Assembly (NCBI GenBank): GCA_027946365.1
Contig: JAPEUQ010000004.1
Coordinates: 496,001 to 560,000 of the forward strand
Direction of reading: 5' to 3'
DNA from: Kalmusia sp. IMI 367209
Lineage: Eukaryota; Ascomycota; Dothideomycetes; Pleosporales; Didymosphaeriaceae
DNA: 64,000 nt
Shown here: positions 45,124-55,974 of the stretch, in pieces
Layout: each line of letters begins with the position of its first letter
Numbering within the stretch: the stretch's first letter is position 1
Made by a program: the position numbers and the translations under genes
Notes under the pieces: model-generated
What the model was told of the DNA's origin: nothing
Seen by the model: only the letters and a program-made list of their open reading frames with translations
Database searches by the model: none

Positions 45124-46503
45124 TGCGGGAGGTGGGGAGGTGGATACAGTAGAGAAGTATCTTGTGTTTAACGATCAGAGTGGGAAAATTCGCGTATTCA
45201 ATTTGGTGTTGAGGATTGAGTTGAGAAATCTATCAGGTGTTCAGAAGGTGAGATACTTCGAGGGTTTAGTAGCAGCGACGAACATGCGGCGAGACAAGGC
45301 AGTTGAAACAATACTTGGCGCGCGCTGGGGTGAAGCAGTAGAAAGCTGTTAGTTTCTATTGTGCGCGTAGGTGGTGAAGTGAAGATGAGCACGTGCGAGC
45401 ACGGGTACAAACGCAACTGCTACCGGCGTTGTTAAGCCACAGCGCAGTAGGCGATGACAGTGACGTAGTGTTTGCAGGGCCTCCTTCTTTCTCAGTAGTT
45501 TTCGAGGCAGATAAACAGTACGCGGTAGCAAAAGATCTCATTGGCTGCTGTAACAACATCGAAGCTGTGCTTTCGGAAGGTACGCGCGTTGCTGAGCAAC
45601 TTCGCTCAAATTCACATGAAATAACGCTGCAGATTTAGCATTCCTAACAGTGAGTAGATTGTAACTACAACTTTAATGACATGTGATCTTGAGCTGCTAG
45701 TTTGTTCCCACTACTAGTTTTTTAACCTTGGTTTCTACAGTATTCATATTGTGTCTTTTCCGACTCTTTTCGCTCATCCAATGACGTCGGAAAGCAAATA
45801 TAGGTCTTTTCTCAAAGGGGAATGATTCACTGGTACTTCCAAATTGCTATTTGACTGCCACGAGTGTATCAAGTTAAGTCAAACATCCCTATACCAGGTC
45901 ACTTATCAAAAGTCGTTTTCTCTACGTAACGTCCATTTTGAGGAGCTCCCACAAATAAAGGACCTTCATAATCTGACCCATAGCAGCACCTTAGCAAGTA
46001 CTAGAATTATTAGATGTGGTTGTGGTCAAATATGTAAGCTATTCAGAGAACGCTAAATACGATACTCTGTGGCTACTACGCGTTGCTTGGAATATCGGCA
46101 GCATGTTGACGCTTGTAAGAGTATTCTAATTTTTTCCATCTTTCAATTATGATCCTCATTGTACTGCTTACCTAAGTTCGTGGCGTGATCTAACGTGATC
46201 TTTCGTTCACTGCACAAGACTTGGTAAGGCTCACATTTTAGCCAAGTACCATAAAAATTGCACTCAATTCAATAAGTTGAATAGGGATTTTTAAATATTT
46301 ACTTCGTATGATAACCAAGAATATGTCGTATGCAGGTGAAGGGATCGATTCGTATATTTGAAGTTTGCAAACAAGTTGCAATCCGTTCTACCACGTTACT
46401 CCGAGTAGTTCCACCATTTAAGTTCATCTCTGAGTATTGTACAAATACCATCTCTTGTTTCATTCGATCGGTAGTATGTCGAGTCAAAATCTCACTGAAA
46501 AAA
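45124..46503. other. Intergenic region, no supported gene
   Basis: 1.4 kb holding the promoter of the orphan gene on the left. The rest is AT-leaning sequence with only short ORFs. Confidence 0.5.
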
Positions 46504-46759
46504 ATGAAGGACGTCGAGTTGCTTGCGCAAACGGTTGAGTTCGCTCAGAGTGTGACGGAGGGGAAAAGTCCGCTTCAAAATGATTCGATGAGGAGTGGTA
46601 GTCAGAAATCGATTGAACACGAGGTCTTAAACGTGAGTAATGTAGTTTCATAGATCGGCTATCTCTGAATATCAGCGACGATTATCGTTTTATCACAACT
46701 TGATGTCTCGAAGCTATATAATTTTTGGGCATTCACTGGCGGATTGGGTAGTGTGGTGA
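46504..46759 (+). CDS. Doubtful small spliced gene (70 aa)
   Basis: A frame starting at AAAATGAAG (46504) runs 43 codons (MKDVELLAQTVEFAQSVTEG...) to a donor GTGAGT at 46633. An acceptor ATCAG at 46675 allows joining in phase to 46676-46759, giving 70 residues in total. The intron would be 43 nt. No family is recognised, and the second exon looks less protein-like. It could be a chance combination. Confidence 0.2.
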
Positions 46760-47327
46760 AATTGTCAGCTCTAATTAGAACCAAATGTTTGAGTTGATAG
46801 ACGAGCACTCAATCGTCATCATCTAGGTGTGGAGGCATCCACAGACAAAACTCCAGAACCAGACTCAACAGCTAGTCCTCTTATCTCCTAGATCTTAGTC
46901 ACCCTGCATCAAATAATATATGAAGCTCCTGAAGTCTTAAGATTGTACTTCTGTCGAGGTGCCTGGAACATTTGACTGGAAGTCCAGGAGAAGAAGTAGA
47001 CATTGACAGATGGTATTGCCCTCTTACTCAAACGTTTGTGATAGTAACTAACCTAAGTATCCCACCCTCTACTAGATTTAGCAAGACTTGGAGTATATCA
47101 ATACGCTCGTTAGTGTATATCATAATCTGGTCGAATGCTGCGGATATTGATGGTCGTGAGCAACCAATCAAACCGTGGGATACAGCCCCGCCTTCCTGAT
47201 CCTTCTGGTTTCACCGCGCCAGGCAACAACAATTTGGACTACAATAACTAGATCATTTCTGCACGAACAACTGAAAATTCTGATCTACCATTTTGTAGAA
47301 TACTCTTCTAGTTTTTTCTCAGTCGGA
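46760..47327. other. Intergenic region, no supported gene
   Basis: Sequence upstream of the four-helix membrane protein gene; presumably its promoter. No other feature seen. Confidence 0.5.
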
Positions 47328-47967
47328 ATGTCGGATATCGATCGGCTCGCTGTGGGCCAGCAAATGCTGCGCGGCGTGGGCATCTTTCAGGCAGTCATTG
47401 CGCTCCCCGTCTTCTTCTTTCTAGGATTTCAGGCCTTTGTGAGCCTGCTAGAGCCATGGAGCTGGCTGTTGTATTACTTCGTGTATGCTGCGCGTTGCCC
47501 AAGGACGTTTCCAGTGCTAACAAACACAGGACTGACACGATCACCGCAATCATGGCCGCTGGCATCATCTTCGCCGTCTATGTCCAACGCAAGGCCTCCA
47601 TGTCCAAGTATCAGTACCTCATTTTCGAGGGCACTAAGTCCATTCTGGCCACGGCATTGTGGCTTTGGCTTATTCTCGAATCTGCGTTTGGACCGTGGCT
47701 CAAGCATTGCCATCGGTATGGGTGGTGTGGGGAGCGAGGTCCTCGCGTTGTTCGCGCAGCGCTATCAAGTATCGTATTAGTGTGAGTGCGCAAAGATCTC
47801 GTAGAATAAGATTATCGCTTACATTGTGTAGGGTGTTCTTCTACCCTTCACTCGCATATGCGTACTTATCGTGGAAGAAGGGCATTGACGCGGACGAGGA
47901 CGCAGCGGAGCGAGGCGATGCAACAGACAGGTCGCCTCTGCTATCATCGGATAGAGCGGCTCCGTAG
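47328..47967 (+). CDS. Small four-helix membrane protein, unknown
   Basis: Three exons, 47328-47482, 47530-47781 and 47832-47967, with introns of 47 and 50 nt, the first with a textbook branch site (GTGCTAACAAACACAG), giving 180 residues. Four hydrophobic stretches are visible: about 16-40 (FQAVIALPVFFFLGFQAF), 43-70 (around WLLYYF to IIFAVYV), 84-105 (around ILATALWLWLILESAF) and 136-155 (ALSSIVLVVFFYPSLAYAY). The C-terminal tail is hydrophilic and acidic (DADEDAAERGDATDRSPLLSS), carrying SPLL, which resembles a dileucine-type sorting signal. Both splice joins keep the frame, so the gene model is good, but I do not recognise a family. Likely an endomembrane or vacuolar membrane protein. Confidence 0.7.
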
Positions 47968-48989
47968 ATTCAAGAAGTTCCAAGATTCGGTCATCATTAG
48001 GCTAGGCTAGACTGACGCATAGACTTCTATCGTTTTCGAAAGTGATTAGAAGAAGATGATTTGGTTTTGATTGAATGTAAAGATAATCAGCACCTTGGAA
48101 CACCATCTAGTGAGTGTGACTCGCGCAATTGCTCCCGACCTAGCATTTCACCACCCATGATGCGCCCAGATCGTAAACACGACTCGTTCACGACACAATT
48201 CCGTACCCACTATACCAGCTCCCTCGACCATAACCACCCTCTCCGTTCCAATCACCTCATTTAACTTCATATTTGCACATACTGTAACAATCGTTTGCAC
48301 GTCAAATTCCCGTAAATGGGTGTGTAATGATAGGAGTAGAGCTATCAAAGTCTAGCATGCTTATATGGTGCATCTGTCCGTGCATAAGAAGAGCTAGGTT
48401 GAAGCTAGCTACGCGACAGATGACGAGAAGATGGTATATACAAGATAGACGGAGGTGACAGCGAGTAAAGTTCTGGCGTGACAACAACAACTAGATTAAC
48501 GACAGATAGCAATGAAGTTTCGACTCAAGCGCACCTAGCTGGAATTAACCACAAAATAAAGAAGTGTAGAGCCACAAGCATCTATCATGAGGGGAGGAAC
48601 GTCATCTATACTGCTCACGTGATTCAATATTCTCATTATGGACCAGCAAATCCAATATCCAGACAAGCCGCCATCGCATCTGAGAATAAAGGCAATATCA
48701 TTTGCGCACTATACAAATTCGGACTGGACAATAGCCGCTCAAAAACCACCCACGAATAAAGAACACGAACAAAGCATCTTGCTGCAATCGCCGGAATAGG
48801 AAACAATTGCTCTTCACGCCCGCAAATAGACAAGCGTACCCTCAAATTCAAATTGTAATACAAAGGCTTTATGCCCCGGAGGCACTCTTCTGTCTTCCGA
48901 TCTACATCTACGAAGAATCTGAACACATTCCCTGATCGAGCTCTTGAACACCGTCGAGAGTGTGTACAATCCGCCGGATCAGGGCAGCG
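47968..48989. other. Intergenic region, no supported gene
   Basis: About 1 kb between two plus-strand genes. Only short, non-protein-like ORFs on both strands. Confidence 0.5.
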
Positions 48990-50177
48990 ATGACGCATCA
49001 AGTTCCGAAAACTACCCAGCTTCCCACGACCAAGAGCCACGAATGGCCTTCTTCTTCAACCCCAAACACATCGCTCCTTGAGCCCACGGCGGGCTACAAC
49101 ACGACCTCAACACATGCACACTCACAGCCCCTCCTGATGTTCACCTGGCTCTCCTCGCACATCCACGAGATCCTCACCAAAGTCTTATCACTCACCTGGT
49201 CCGACCTGCATCGCGGCAGCATCGAGGTGATCTACCTCCTCCTCGTGCTCTCCGCGATCGTCGGCTGGCGGGTAGCCTACCACAAATCCCGACTTCGCGA
49301 TCTCGCGCGGCACTTTGAGCGCGAGGAGGAAGCGACATGGATCCACCGGTACCAAGGCCTGTGGAGGACGCAGCGGTGGTGGGTGCTCTCGGCCGTCATT
49401 GACAGGTGGCTGCGCGGCGTCATCCCGGGCGACGGCATGTGGATGCCGGACAAGGCGGAAAGCCTGCGGAGGAAGGAGGATAAGAGGGCGCTGCGGGAGC
49501 TCGTGCGCATGGGCATATTCCCTTTGTTCATCCAAGACGGGGGGTTCGGCACGCGGCAGGAGAAAGGGTGGAGATGGGGTAGCTTGGGTTGGCCGGAGTG
49601 GGGCACCTATGTGCAGAGTAAGAGGCGTGGGGTGTTTGAATTTTTGGTGCCGGGCGCGAGGGGGTGGAACATCGATGAGGCAGATGTCGGGAACGAGGAC
49701 GAGAAGGAGCGGCGGAAGGTAGATGAGAGGTATTTTGACTTCATCCTCTCGCTCGTGAGGAACAAATATATCAGGAGGGAGACGAGATGGCGTGTGATTA
49801 TCACGCAGCCGGGGGAACAGGTGTACCTGTCTGATGAGCCGCCGGATGCCCGTGTGCCCTACGAGGTCGGTGCCAAATCTCGCTTCCAGATGGCCTTGCC
49901 GTTCATGAGCGACAAGATCTTACGTCCTGGCGAAGGATTGAGACATTCTCCCCTCTCCAGCTATGTGGATTATGAGTCTGCATATTGGATCACTCGCTTG
50001 CCATGGCCGCATGTGCGGATTGAGGCTGCCGATTCCGAACCGTGCGAGTTGGATAAGGACATTCTCGTTATCGCGGAAGGATTTAAGCTGGGTCGGGGTT
50101 GGAATGAAGTTATGGCCCAGAAGGATCTACGAAGGGAGTTTCGAGAGCATGGGATAGATCCTTTTGAGTTGTTATAA
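48990..50177 (+). CDS. Orphan one-helix membrane-anchored protein (395 aa)
   Basis: A single-exon frame of 395 codons from the ATG at 48990; an in-frame position ten codons upstream is not a good start. A polar Thr/Ser-rich N-terminus of about 75 residues is followed by one membrane helix (about 77-96, IEVIYLLLVLSAIVGW). Then comes a Trp- and Arg-rich globular part (RYQGLWRTQRWWVLSAVIDR, FGTRQEKGWRWGSLGWPEWG) and a C-terminal region (DKDILVIAEGFKLGRGWNEV). The folded-looking C-terminus and intact length support a real gene. No family recognised. It converges on the alpha/beta-hydrolase gene, whose stop lies only 122 bp away. Confidence 0.7.
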   Translation: MTHQVPKTTQLPTTKSHEWPSSSTPNTSLLEPTAGYNTTSTHAHSQPLLMFTWLSSHIHEILTKVLSLTWSDLHRGSIEVIYLLLVLSAIVGWRVAYHKSRLRDLARHFEREEEATWIHRYQGLWRTQRWWVLSAVIDRWLRGVIPGDGMWMPDKAESLRRKEDKRALRELVRMGIFPLFIQDGGFGTRQEKGWRWGSLGWPEWGTYVQSKRRGVFEFLVPGARGWNIDEADVGNEDEKERRKVDERYFDFILSLVRNKYIRRETRWRVIITQPGEQVYLSDEPPDARVPYEVGAKSRFQMALPFMSDKILRPGEGLRHSPLSSYVDYESAYWITRLPWPHVRIEAADSEPCELDKDILVIAEGFKLGRGWNEVMAQKDLRREFREHGIDPFELL

Positions 50178-50299
50178 CCACTCGAAAAGCTGTAATTTAG
50201 CTGGACATTTACATACACAAGTAGTACGACTGCCACTTAGGGATGTCAGTCGGTACTATACTTTGGATATCTTTCTTGAAAAATGAGGTTTTCGATATG

Positions 50300-51861
50300 T
50301 CATATAGAATCAGGCTTCAAGGCTTCTTTCATCCATGTGCCCGTGTATTCGACCTGAGATTTCCACTGTTCGTCATTCTGTTGTTCTGTCCACAAGCCAA
50401 CATCGTCCAAGATGTCCACCGACACACGCTCATTCGCGTATTCTTCGAAATGCCCCTTCTCGGTTGGGTCGTGCCACCGAACACGGCCGGTTCTGGTTTT
50501 CAACATTTGGCGAGCTACGCTGCGTCTGACCATTTTTGTCAAGTCAAGCGCTTGGTCGAGGAGCGGACTATGTGAACCTGCGGTAATGCGCCACTTTGGT
50601 AAAATAAACTTCGAGCCCGCTGGCGGATAGATGCGCGCGTATGCTCGACACCTAGCGAGTACTGGAAGCTCTGGCGTGGCATCTGGATTCTCGTAGGACT
50701 GGAAATGGTGGATATCCAGTTGAGTCTCAATGTCAATTAGATTACCAGGTTGCTCGGAAGCCCAAGCATCGTCTGCCTTGGGATGTAATAACATGCCGTG
50801 TGGAGAGCGGAAGAAATGTACAGGAGAAACAAATCGATCAAAGTAGTCTTCAGGTCGGCGGAAAAGCACATCTCGTTCAGCAGACAAGGTCAGTGTAGGG
50901 ATCGCAGCATTGTCGCCGTATAGCTGCCACGAAGTGGGCGGAGGCGATCTTGCTGTTCGCTTTGGGGTTTTGCGGAGAGAAGGCGGTTTAGGTTTGTTGC
51001 AACTGGGCAAAGCCATCGGATCCTCATCTGCAAGCAAAGCAGTTTCGTCGGCGGCTGGAGGCTCTAAGAGCTCTGCTGCTGAAACGGTAGGTAAGTCGTC
51101 CGGGAACACCCAATCTACGATGGGATTGTTGACCGACGCAGCGGCGATGCGACTTTCACCAAGGCGACACTCTGTCAAAGCAAGCATTGTGGCCAGAGAG
51201 CCACCAATAAGCTCTCCACAGACACCCACACGGCCCAAGACTGGTCGAGAGAAGCCATCCTGAAGTAGGTTCTCTCGTACCCAGTCGTAAGCTAACAAAA
51301 CATCGTGGACGGGAGTTGGGAATTGGTATTGTGCCGAGGCTCGATAATTGACTCTTGCGATGGTTGCGCCGCTTGTTGATGCAAGCGTTGAGATGATGCG
51401 ATCCTCTTCCTCTGGACACTCGGCAACAACAGGGCCAGGAGGCAAATATATCAAGACAGGAGATGAGGGGGTAGACGAATGGAAAACGCTAGTCAAAGTT
51501 CAGTCAGTTAGCTTGCTATGGGTAGGATTTACAGGAACTTGTAGTTGTGGTGCACTGCCAGAGTGAGCTTCACATGAAATCGGTATGGACCTGGTCGACG
51601 TTCTGAGCAATAAGTTTGCATATAGCCTAGACGGGGCAGAAGATTGCGAACAGTGCCGGTGTCAGGCGACCAGTGCCAACAGGCGGCGGTGCGACTCGAT
51701 GGTACCGCGTACAGGCGCGTGGCGGCCATGCAGAGTGACGGCCAACCGTGGCTTGGTGCGACAAACAAGTCAAAAAGGATGCTGTGCTCGCCAGAAGAAG
51801 CTTGGGGGCAGGGGTGCATGCGAGCCGCGTCTGTGAGATCATCGTACAGCAGACGATGCAA
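50300..51861 (-). CDS. Alpha/beta-hydrolase fold-3-like protein lacking the serine nucleophile
   Basis: Two exons on the minus strand, 51533-51861 and 50300-51488, joined by a 44-nt intron (donor GTAAAT, acceptor GACTAG), giving 505 residues if the first ATG is used; 51819 is an alternative start. The fold is recognisable from VLIYLPPGPV, the strand IARVNYRAS and the segment PTPVHDVLLAYDWVREN, which precedes the elbow, all typical of hormone-sensitive-lipase-like hydrolases. At the elbow the family motif GDSAGG is replaced by GELIGG (201-206), with leucine where the catalytic serine should be. A later aspartate (ERDVLF) and histidine (SPHGM) are in plausible places. It may be a pseudoenzyme or a non-catalytic binding protein. 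Gene context gives no hint. Confidence 0.75.
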
Positions 51862-52928
51862 AAGTATGATGCAGAAGCAGGAAAATCAACAACCAGAAAG
51901 CGCGTAGGAGAGAAAGAAAGGCAAGGCTAACTCGACACTTACTCGATCCTGATCTCGCCGTTGGACCGACACGGCACAGCAATACGGTCGCAGCGGGGCA
52001 AGGCAGTGACAGCTGAAAAGGCGCGGCGCGCTGTGAGATGATGGGAGGCCAGACGCGGGCGACACGAGGTGGTGCGTTGACAGACGGTCCACGGGCGAGG
52101 CAGAAGGCGCATCGAGAGGGGCACAAGATACGACAGAAGTGTGACTTGAGGCTTCTTGAGATAGGGAGAGCAGCGGGTAATGAAAGGCGAAGGTGGGCGA
52201 TGGTGTGCGCCGTCGCGGTCTCGTCTGGTCTCGTCTGGCCTCTTTTTTTCACGGGGACGCACGCCGTCAGGGGGGGAAGGCGCCGCCGAGGGGGCCCATC
52301 TAATTTGGGGGATCGCGCGCGGGTGCCGCAGCTTGGCCAAAGCGCCGTCGGAAAGGCTCCAGCTTTGTCCAGTGCAGGTGCGACCCAAATCTGCGTCGCT
52401 CCTTCTTTGTCCCTCGGCCGTCCTCTCCTTGTGTGTTCGTGTGTGTGCCTTCCTCTTCTTTTTCTAGTCTATCCTTTGCACCTGCTGCTGCCCGACATAG
52501 GTGCGCTCTGCTGCAGTGCTTGTCTGCGTCGTGCCTGCTGCGACTCCTGATCGGCAACTCCCTGCGCGCGGGCACTGCCACCATCGACGCACACCACCAC
52601 CGCTCTCCACAGCGAGACTGCACCCAAAGCCCAGCCTTACCGTAGTGCCTTTTAATACACCCTCCGCCTGCCCTCGCAATTGACCCCGCCTCTCGCAACC
52701 CACCGCGGCCATACCACAGTCGCCAACAACACCGTTTCGCCCTCCTTTTCCACGACGCTTCGTAACCGACGCGACCCAATCCGCCCCCACGATCCGATTC
52801 ACGAACAGCGAACAACCACAAAAAAAAAACTCCAAGCAACTAGCGCAGCATTCTCTTTCACGCTGGAACACCCTCGGTAGTCTTCACGCAATAATCGCGA
52901 CGGGGTGCTTCCCCTAGCAATCGTGGCC
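51862..52928. promoter_or_regulatory. Divergent promoter region, hydrolase/glycosyltransferase
   Basis: About 1.07 kb between two divergent genes. The part before the glycosyltransferase (52,430-52,900) is C/T- and A-rich, typical of a fungal 5' UTR. No element identified. Confidence 0.5.
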
Positions 52929-54925
52929 ATGGCTGAAAGCTCACGCACAAGAGCTTTGTTCACGCTGGTGAAGAATTTGGTGCTCGCAGCTGGACTCTAT
53001 GCCATAATATATGGAGTCATCACGCTGGTGAGCGACCCCAGTGTGGGCGCCAGGGGCAAGCTCGGCATCCCCGCCTTTCTCGACAAGGCAGGCCCCACCG
53101 AGCTCATCAAGACGACCAAGTCGGGGGTTCAGGTCAAGTTTGCTAGCTCGACCAAGACCGTGAACATCAACCCTCATGCCAACGTCTTCAACCGTCCCGT
53201 GAGCGCCGTCAAGGCCAAGGACGACTACATGGGACCCCGCCCACACGTCGACACCGAGGCTGATCTGCACATGTTGGTGGAAGAGTGCAGGGGTACCTAC
53301 GCTGGAATCGAGAAGATGCGTAATGTCTTTGACTGCTTGCAGTTTTTCGCGAACGACGAGGAACGATACTATAGCCTTCCGGAGAAGGCTGACCGCGCGA
53401 GTGCCCAGGACCCTCGCCAAGCAGAATACGTGGATGCAGACGGTCACGGCAGGACTCTGAAGAAATATGTTTCTGTGGACGAGGCTAAACCTGCCAACGG
53501 CTCAGACATTGGTACATGCTCTGGACCCATCGTCCCCTACCACGTTTACTGGACTGGCCCTGCCACCTGGCGTGTTGAGGTCTTCATCAAGAGCTACCTT
53601 TACACCCAGAACCTGGCCTGTTCGCGCCTCTGGCTCTGGCTTGACAGCGACCGAAACCCGCACGCGGTGAACGACATGCTAACCAAGGACGCCTTGTTCG
53701 CTCGATTTCTACCCTTCGTTGAGCGCGGCGATGTTGTGCTCAAAGCCTGGAAGTTTCCCTCCAGAATTCCACTTCCCAAGGACGAGGAAAACAGAAACGG
53801 CTATGGCTATTACAGCACGCCTGGAAAGCCAAACACCAAAGGCGAAAAGGCCGTGGCCGAAAACATCGTTGAGGACAGAGACGGACAACAGTGGCTCGTG
53901 CTTACTCCGAAACAAATGACGTTCCTGCCCGTTGCTGTGTCAGATGCAGTGCGATTCGTCGTCTTACACATCCATGGTGGGGCCTACTTCGACATGGATG
54001 TGCTCATGCTCAGAGACATGCGCCCCCTCCTTCTGCCCAAAGAGCATGCCTTTGCCGAGCGCTGGGCTGCTCATCCTCACCCTGGAGACTACAACACCGC
54101 CATCATGTCACTTACTGCCAACTCTTCCATCTCCGCTTATATGCTGTACGGTGGAATCCGCATGGGCCTCAATTTCCATCCACGGGTGTTAGGTCGCATG
54201 GCTTGGAAAGAAAATCGCGACCAAGAATTCTTGATGCTCGAGACCGCCGCCTTTGACCCCATCTGGACAGAGTTCAACTGGGACCGCGAAGGTCGATGCA
54301 CAGTGCCATGCCTTCGAGATTACGGTGCTGCTTTCAAAGGCAAAGAGGGAGCGATCAAAGACGAATGGGAAAGCTATGACGGCCCCCAGCTAGAACAGAT
54401 TGATCTGCAGGAGGCGCAGTCCAAAGAGCTACGCAGGCGCGGTCGCGAAGATCACGAAAATGTACCCGCTTCAGCCTCCAGCCCCGCACCAAAAACCGAA
54501 CACGTAGACTCATTCCAAGCGACCTTCGACGAGGAAGTAGAGCTGCGCAAAGCCGGTGTGATCGCAGACTATGTGCTCTCCGAGGATAAGTTCCCTCCCA
54601 ACAACCGTACTCTTGAAAACTTCTTCCGGGGCGCTTGGACGTACCACATCCACAACCAGGTAAGCTAACATTCCCGCGTCCAACTACAATTTGTTGCGGC
54701 GCTCTCTACCGCCCCCGCATCTGGAAAAACCGCGCACCTTCAACAGCGAATCAGAACGAAGCTAACACCAACTAGTGGCTCAAACATCCAGAACCCTCAT
54801 CATGGTTTTCGGTCCTCGAGCATGCACAAGATGGCTTCTTCGCTGGCGAGCGCACCAACCCTTACGGCGAGAAGTGGACCGGACCCAGCCTGATGCCATA
54901 CAACTACTGGCCCGAGTTCGTGTGA
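52929..54925 (+). CDS. Type II membrane glycosyltransferase with DXD motif (GT32-like)
   Basis: Probable Golgi glycosyltransferase of the sugar-binding DXD type (Gly_transf_sug, as in Och1- and Sur1-like enzymes). Two exons, 52929-54659 and 54776-54925, with a 116-nt intron (donor GTAAGC, acceptor ACTAG), giving 626 residues. A short cytoplasmic N-terminus and one helix (about 11-34, TLVKNLVLAAGLYAIIYGVI) make it a type II protein. The catalytic core reads DAVRFVVLHIHGG, then AYFDMDVLML, with the metal-binding DMD at 355-357. Before it stand YHVYWTG and LWLWLDSD. The C-terminus (SWFSVLEHAQDGFF, NPYGEKWTGPS) lies mostly in the second exon. I set the start at 52929 (GTGGCCATGGCT), which puts the helix near the N-terminus. 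Donor and acceptor sugars are unknown. Confidence 0.9.
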
Positions 54926-55974
54926 AGGACGTCTTCACCAAGATTGCCCCCGGCCCCCTTCCCGTGGCTTGGCCAGACCAAGCCATAGGGTGAAGGTCGC
55001 CGTGCCGCGAGAACATCTCGCAGGTTTGCCAATGTCAGCTCTAAGCTACATTACCTTTACGGCCCATGGACCATGTTTGATTACGACATCTCTGTACCAT
55101 TGCAAATCTTTGGAGCGGCAACAATTAGCGGCTTCGTGCCTGCACCTATACCAGGAGTCCTACTGTGTTATTTTGGCGGCGTAATGTGTTCGGTGTTTAT
55201 AAAAGAATTCTTTGACTGGCGGCGTGCGCTCTAACGCTTTGGCGGCTTCGAGCATTCATATCCATTCTTCTGCTCTCCCGGGAGGGAGGCATCCTACATT
55301 CGCTTCTTCTGCTCATCTTCGATATGGCGCGGCATCTTAAAGGCTCGCGCTTTTCATTCGCTTCTTGATACCATCTTCGTATACCTCGCTCGCCTTGTTG
55401 AGTTGGAGGGTTGTTCTGTTTTTGCGACATAGCCACCTCTGTCTGGGGCTAGGAGTCATTGGCGTTCATATGCGATTGGGATATTGAACACATATACAAA
55501 GGTAGCTTAAGTCAACTGATAAAATGGTGGAGTACATACTAGGTAGCACGAAGACTGTGTATACTGTAGACGATGAAATCAATCGAAGAATCGAAAGTCT
55601 AAAAACATTGTGCCTTGATCAGTGAATGCCGGAGTCACGTCGAATGTGCGGGCGAGTGAGAGAAGAACGTGTTGATTTTGAAGGGTATCTATCTTCATTC
55701 CCCACACATGCAAAGTGTCTACATTGCGCTTTTTCCCGCTGCCTCGCACTCCGCGTGGCCTCCTCATCCATCCATCTACCCATCGCCTCGCTTTCACACG
55801 CAAAGCAAGCCTAAACCAAAACCAAAACCAATCCCTACAAGACACTCTTTAGCATGCCTATAAAAACCCTCCAATTCAAACATGCGCGCCGCAGCGCCTC
55901 GCAATGCAAATGCAAATGCAACTACTAGACGTCTTCCATATTATAATGCCATCTCTTTCTCTGCGGCAACGGTT
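54926..55974. other. Intergenic, convergent 3' ends
   Basis: About 1 kb between the ends of the glycosyltransferase and VPS27. It holds both 3' UTRs; no gene seen. Confidence 0.6.
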
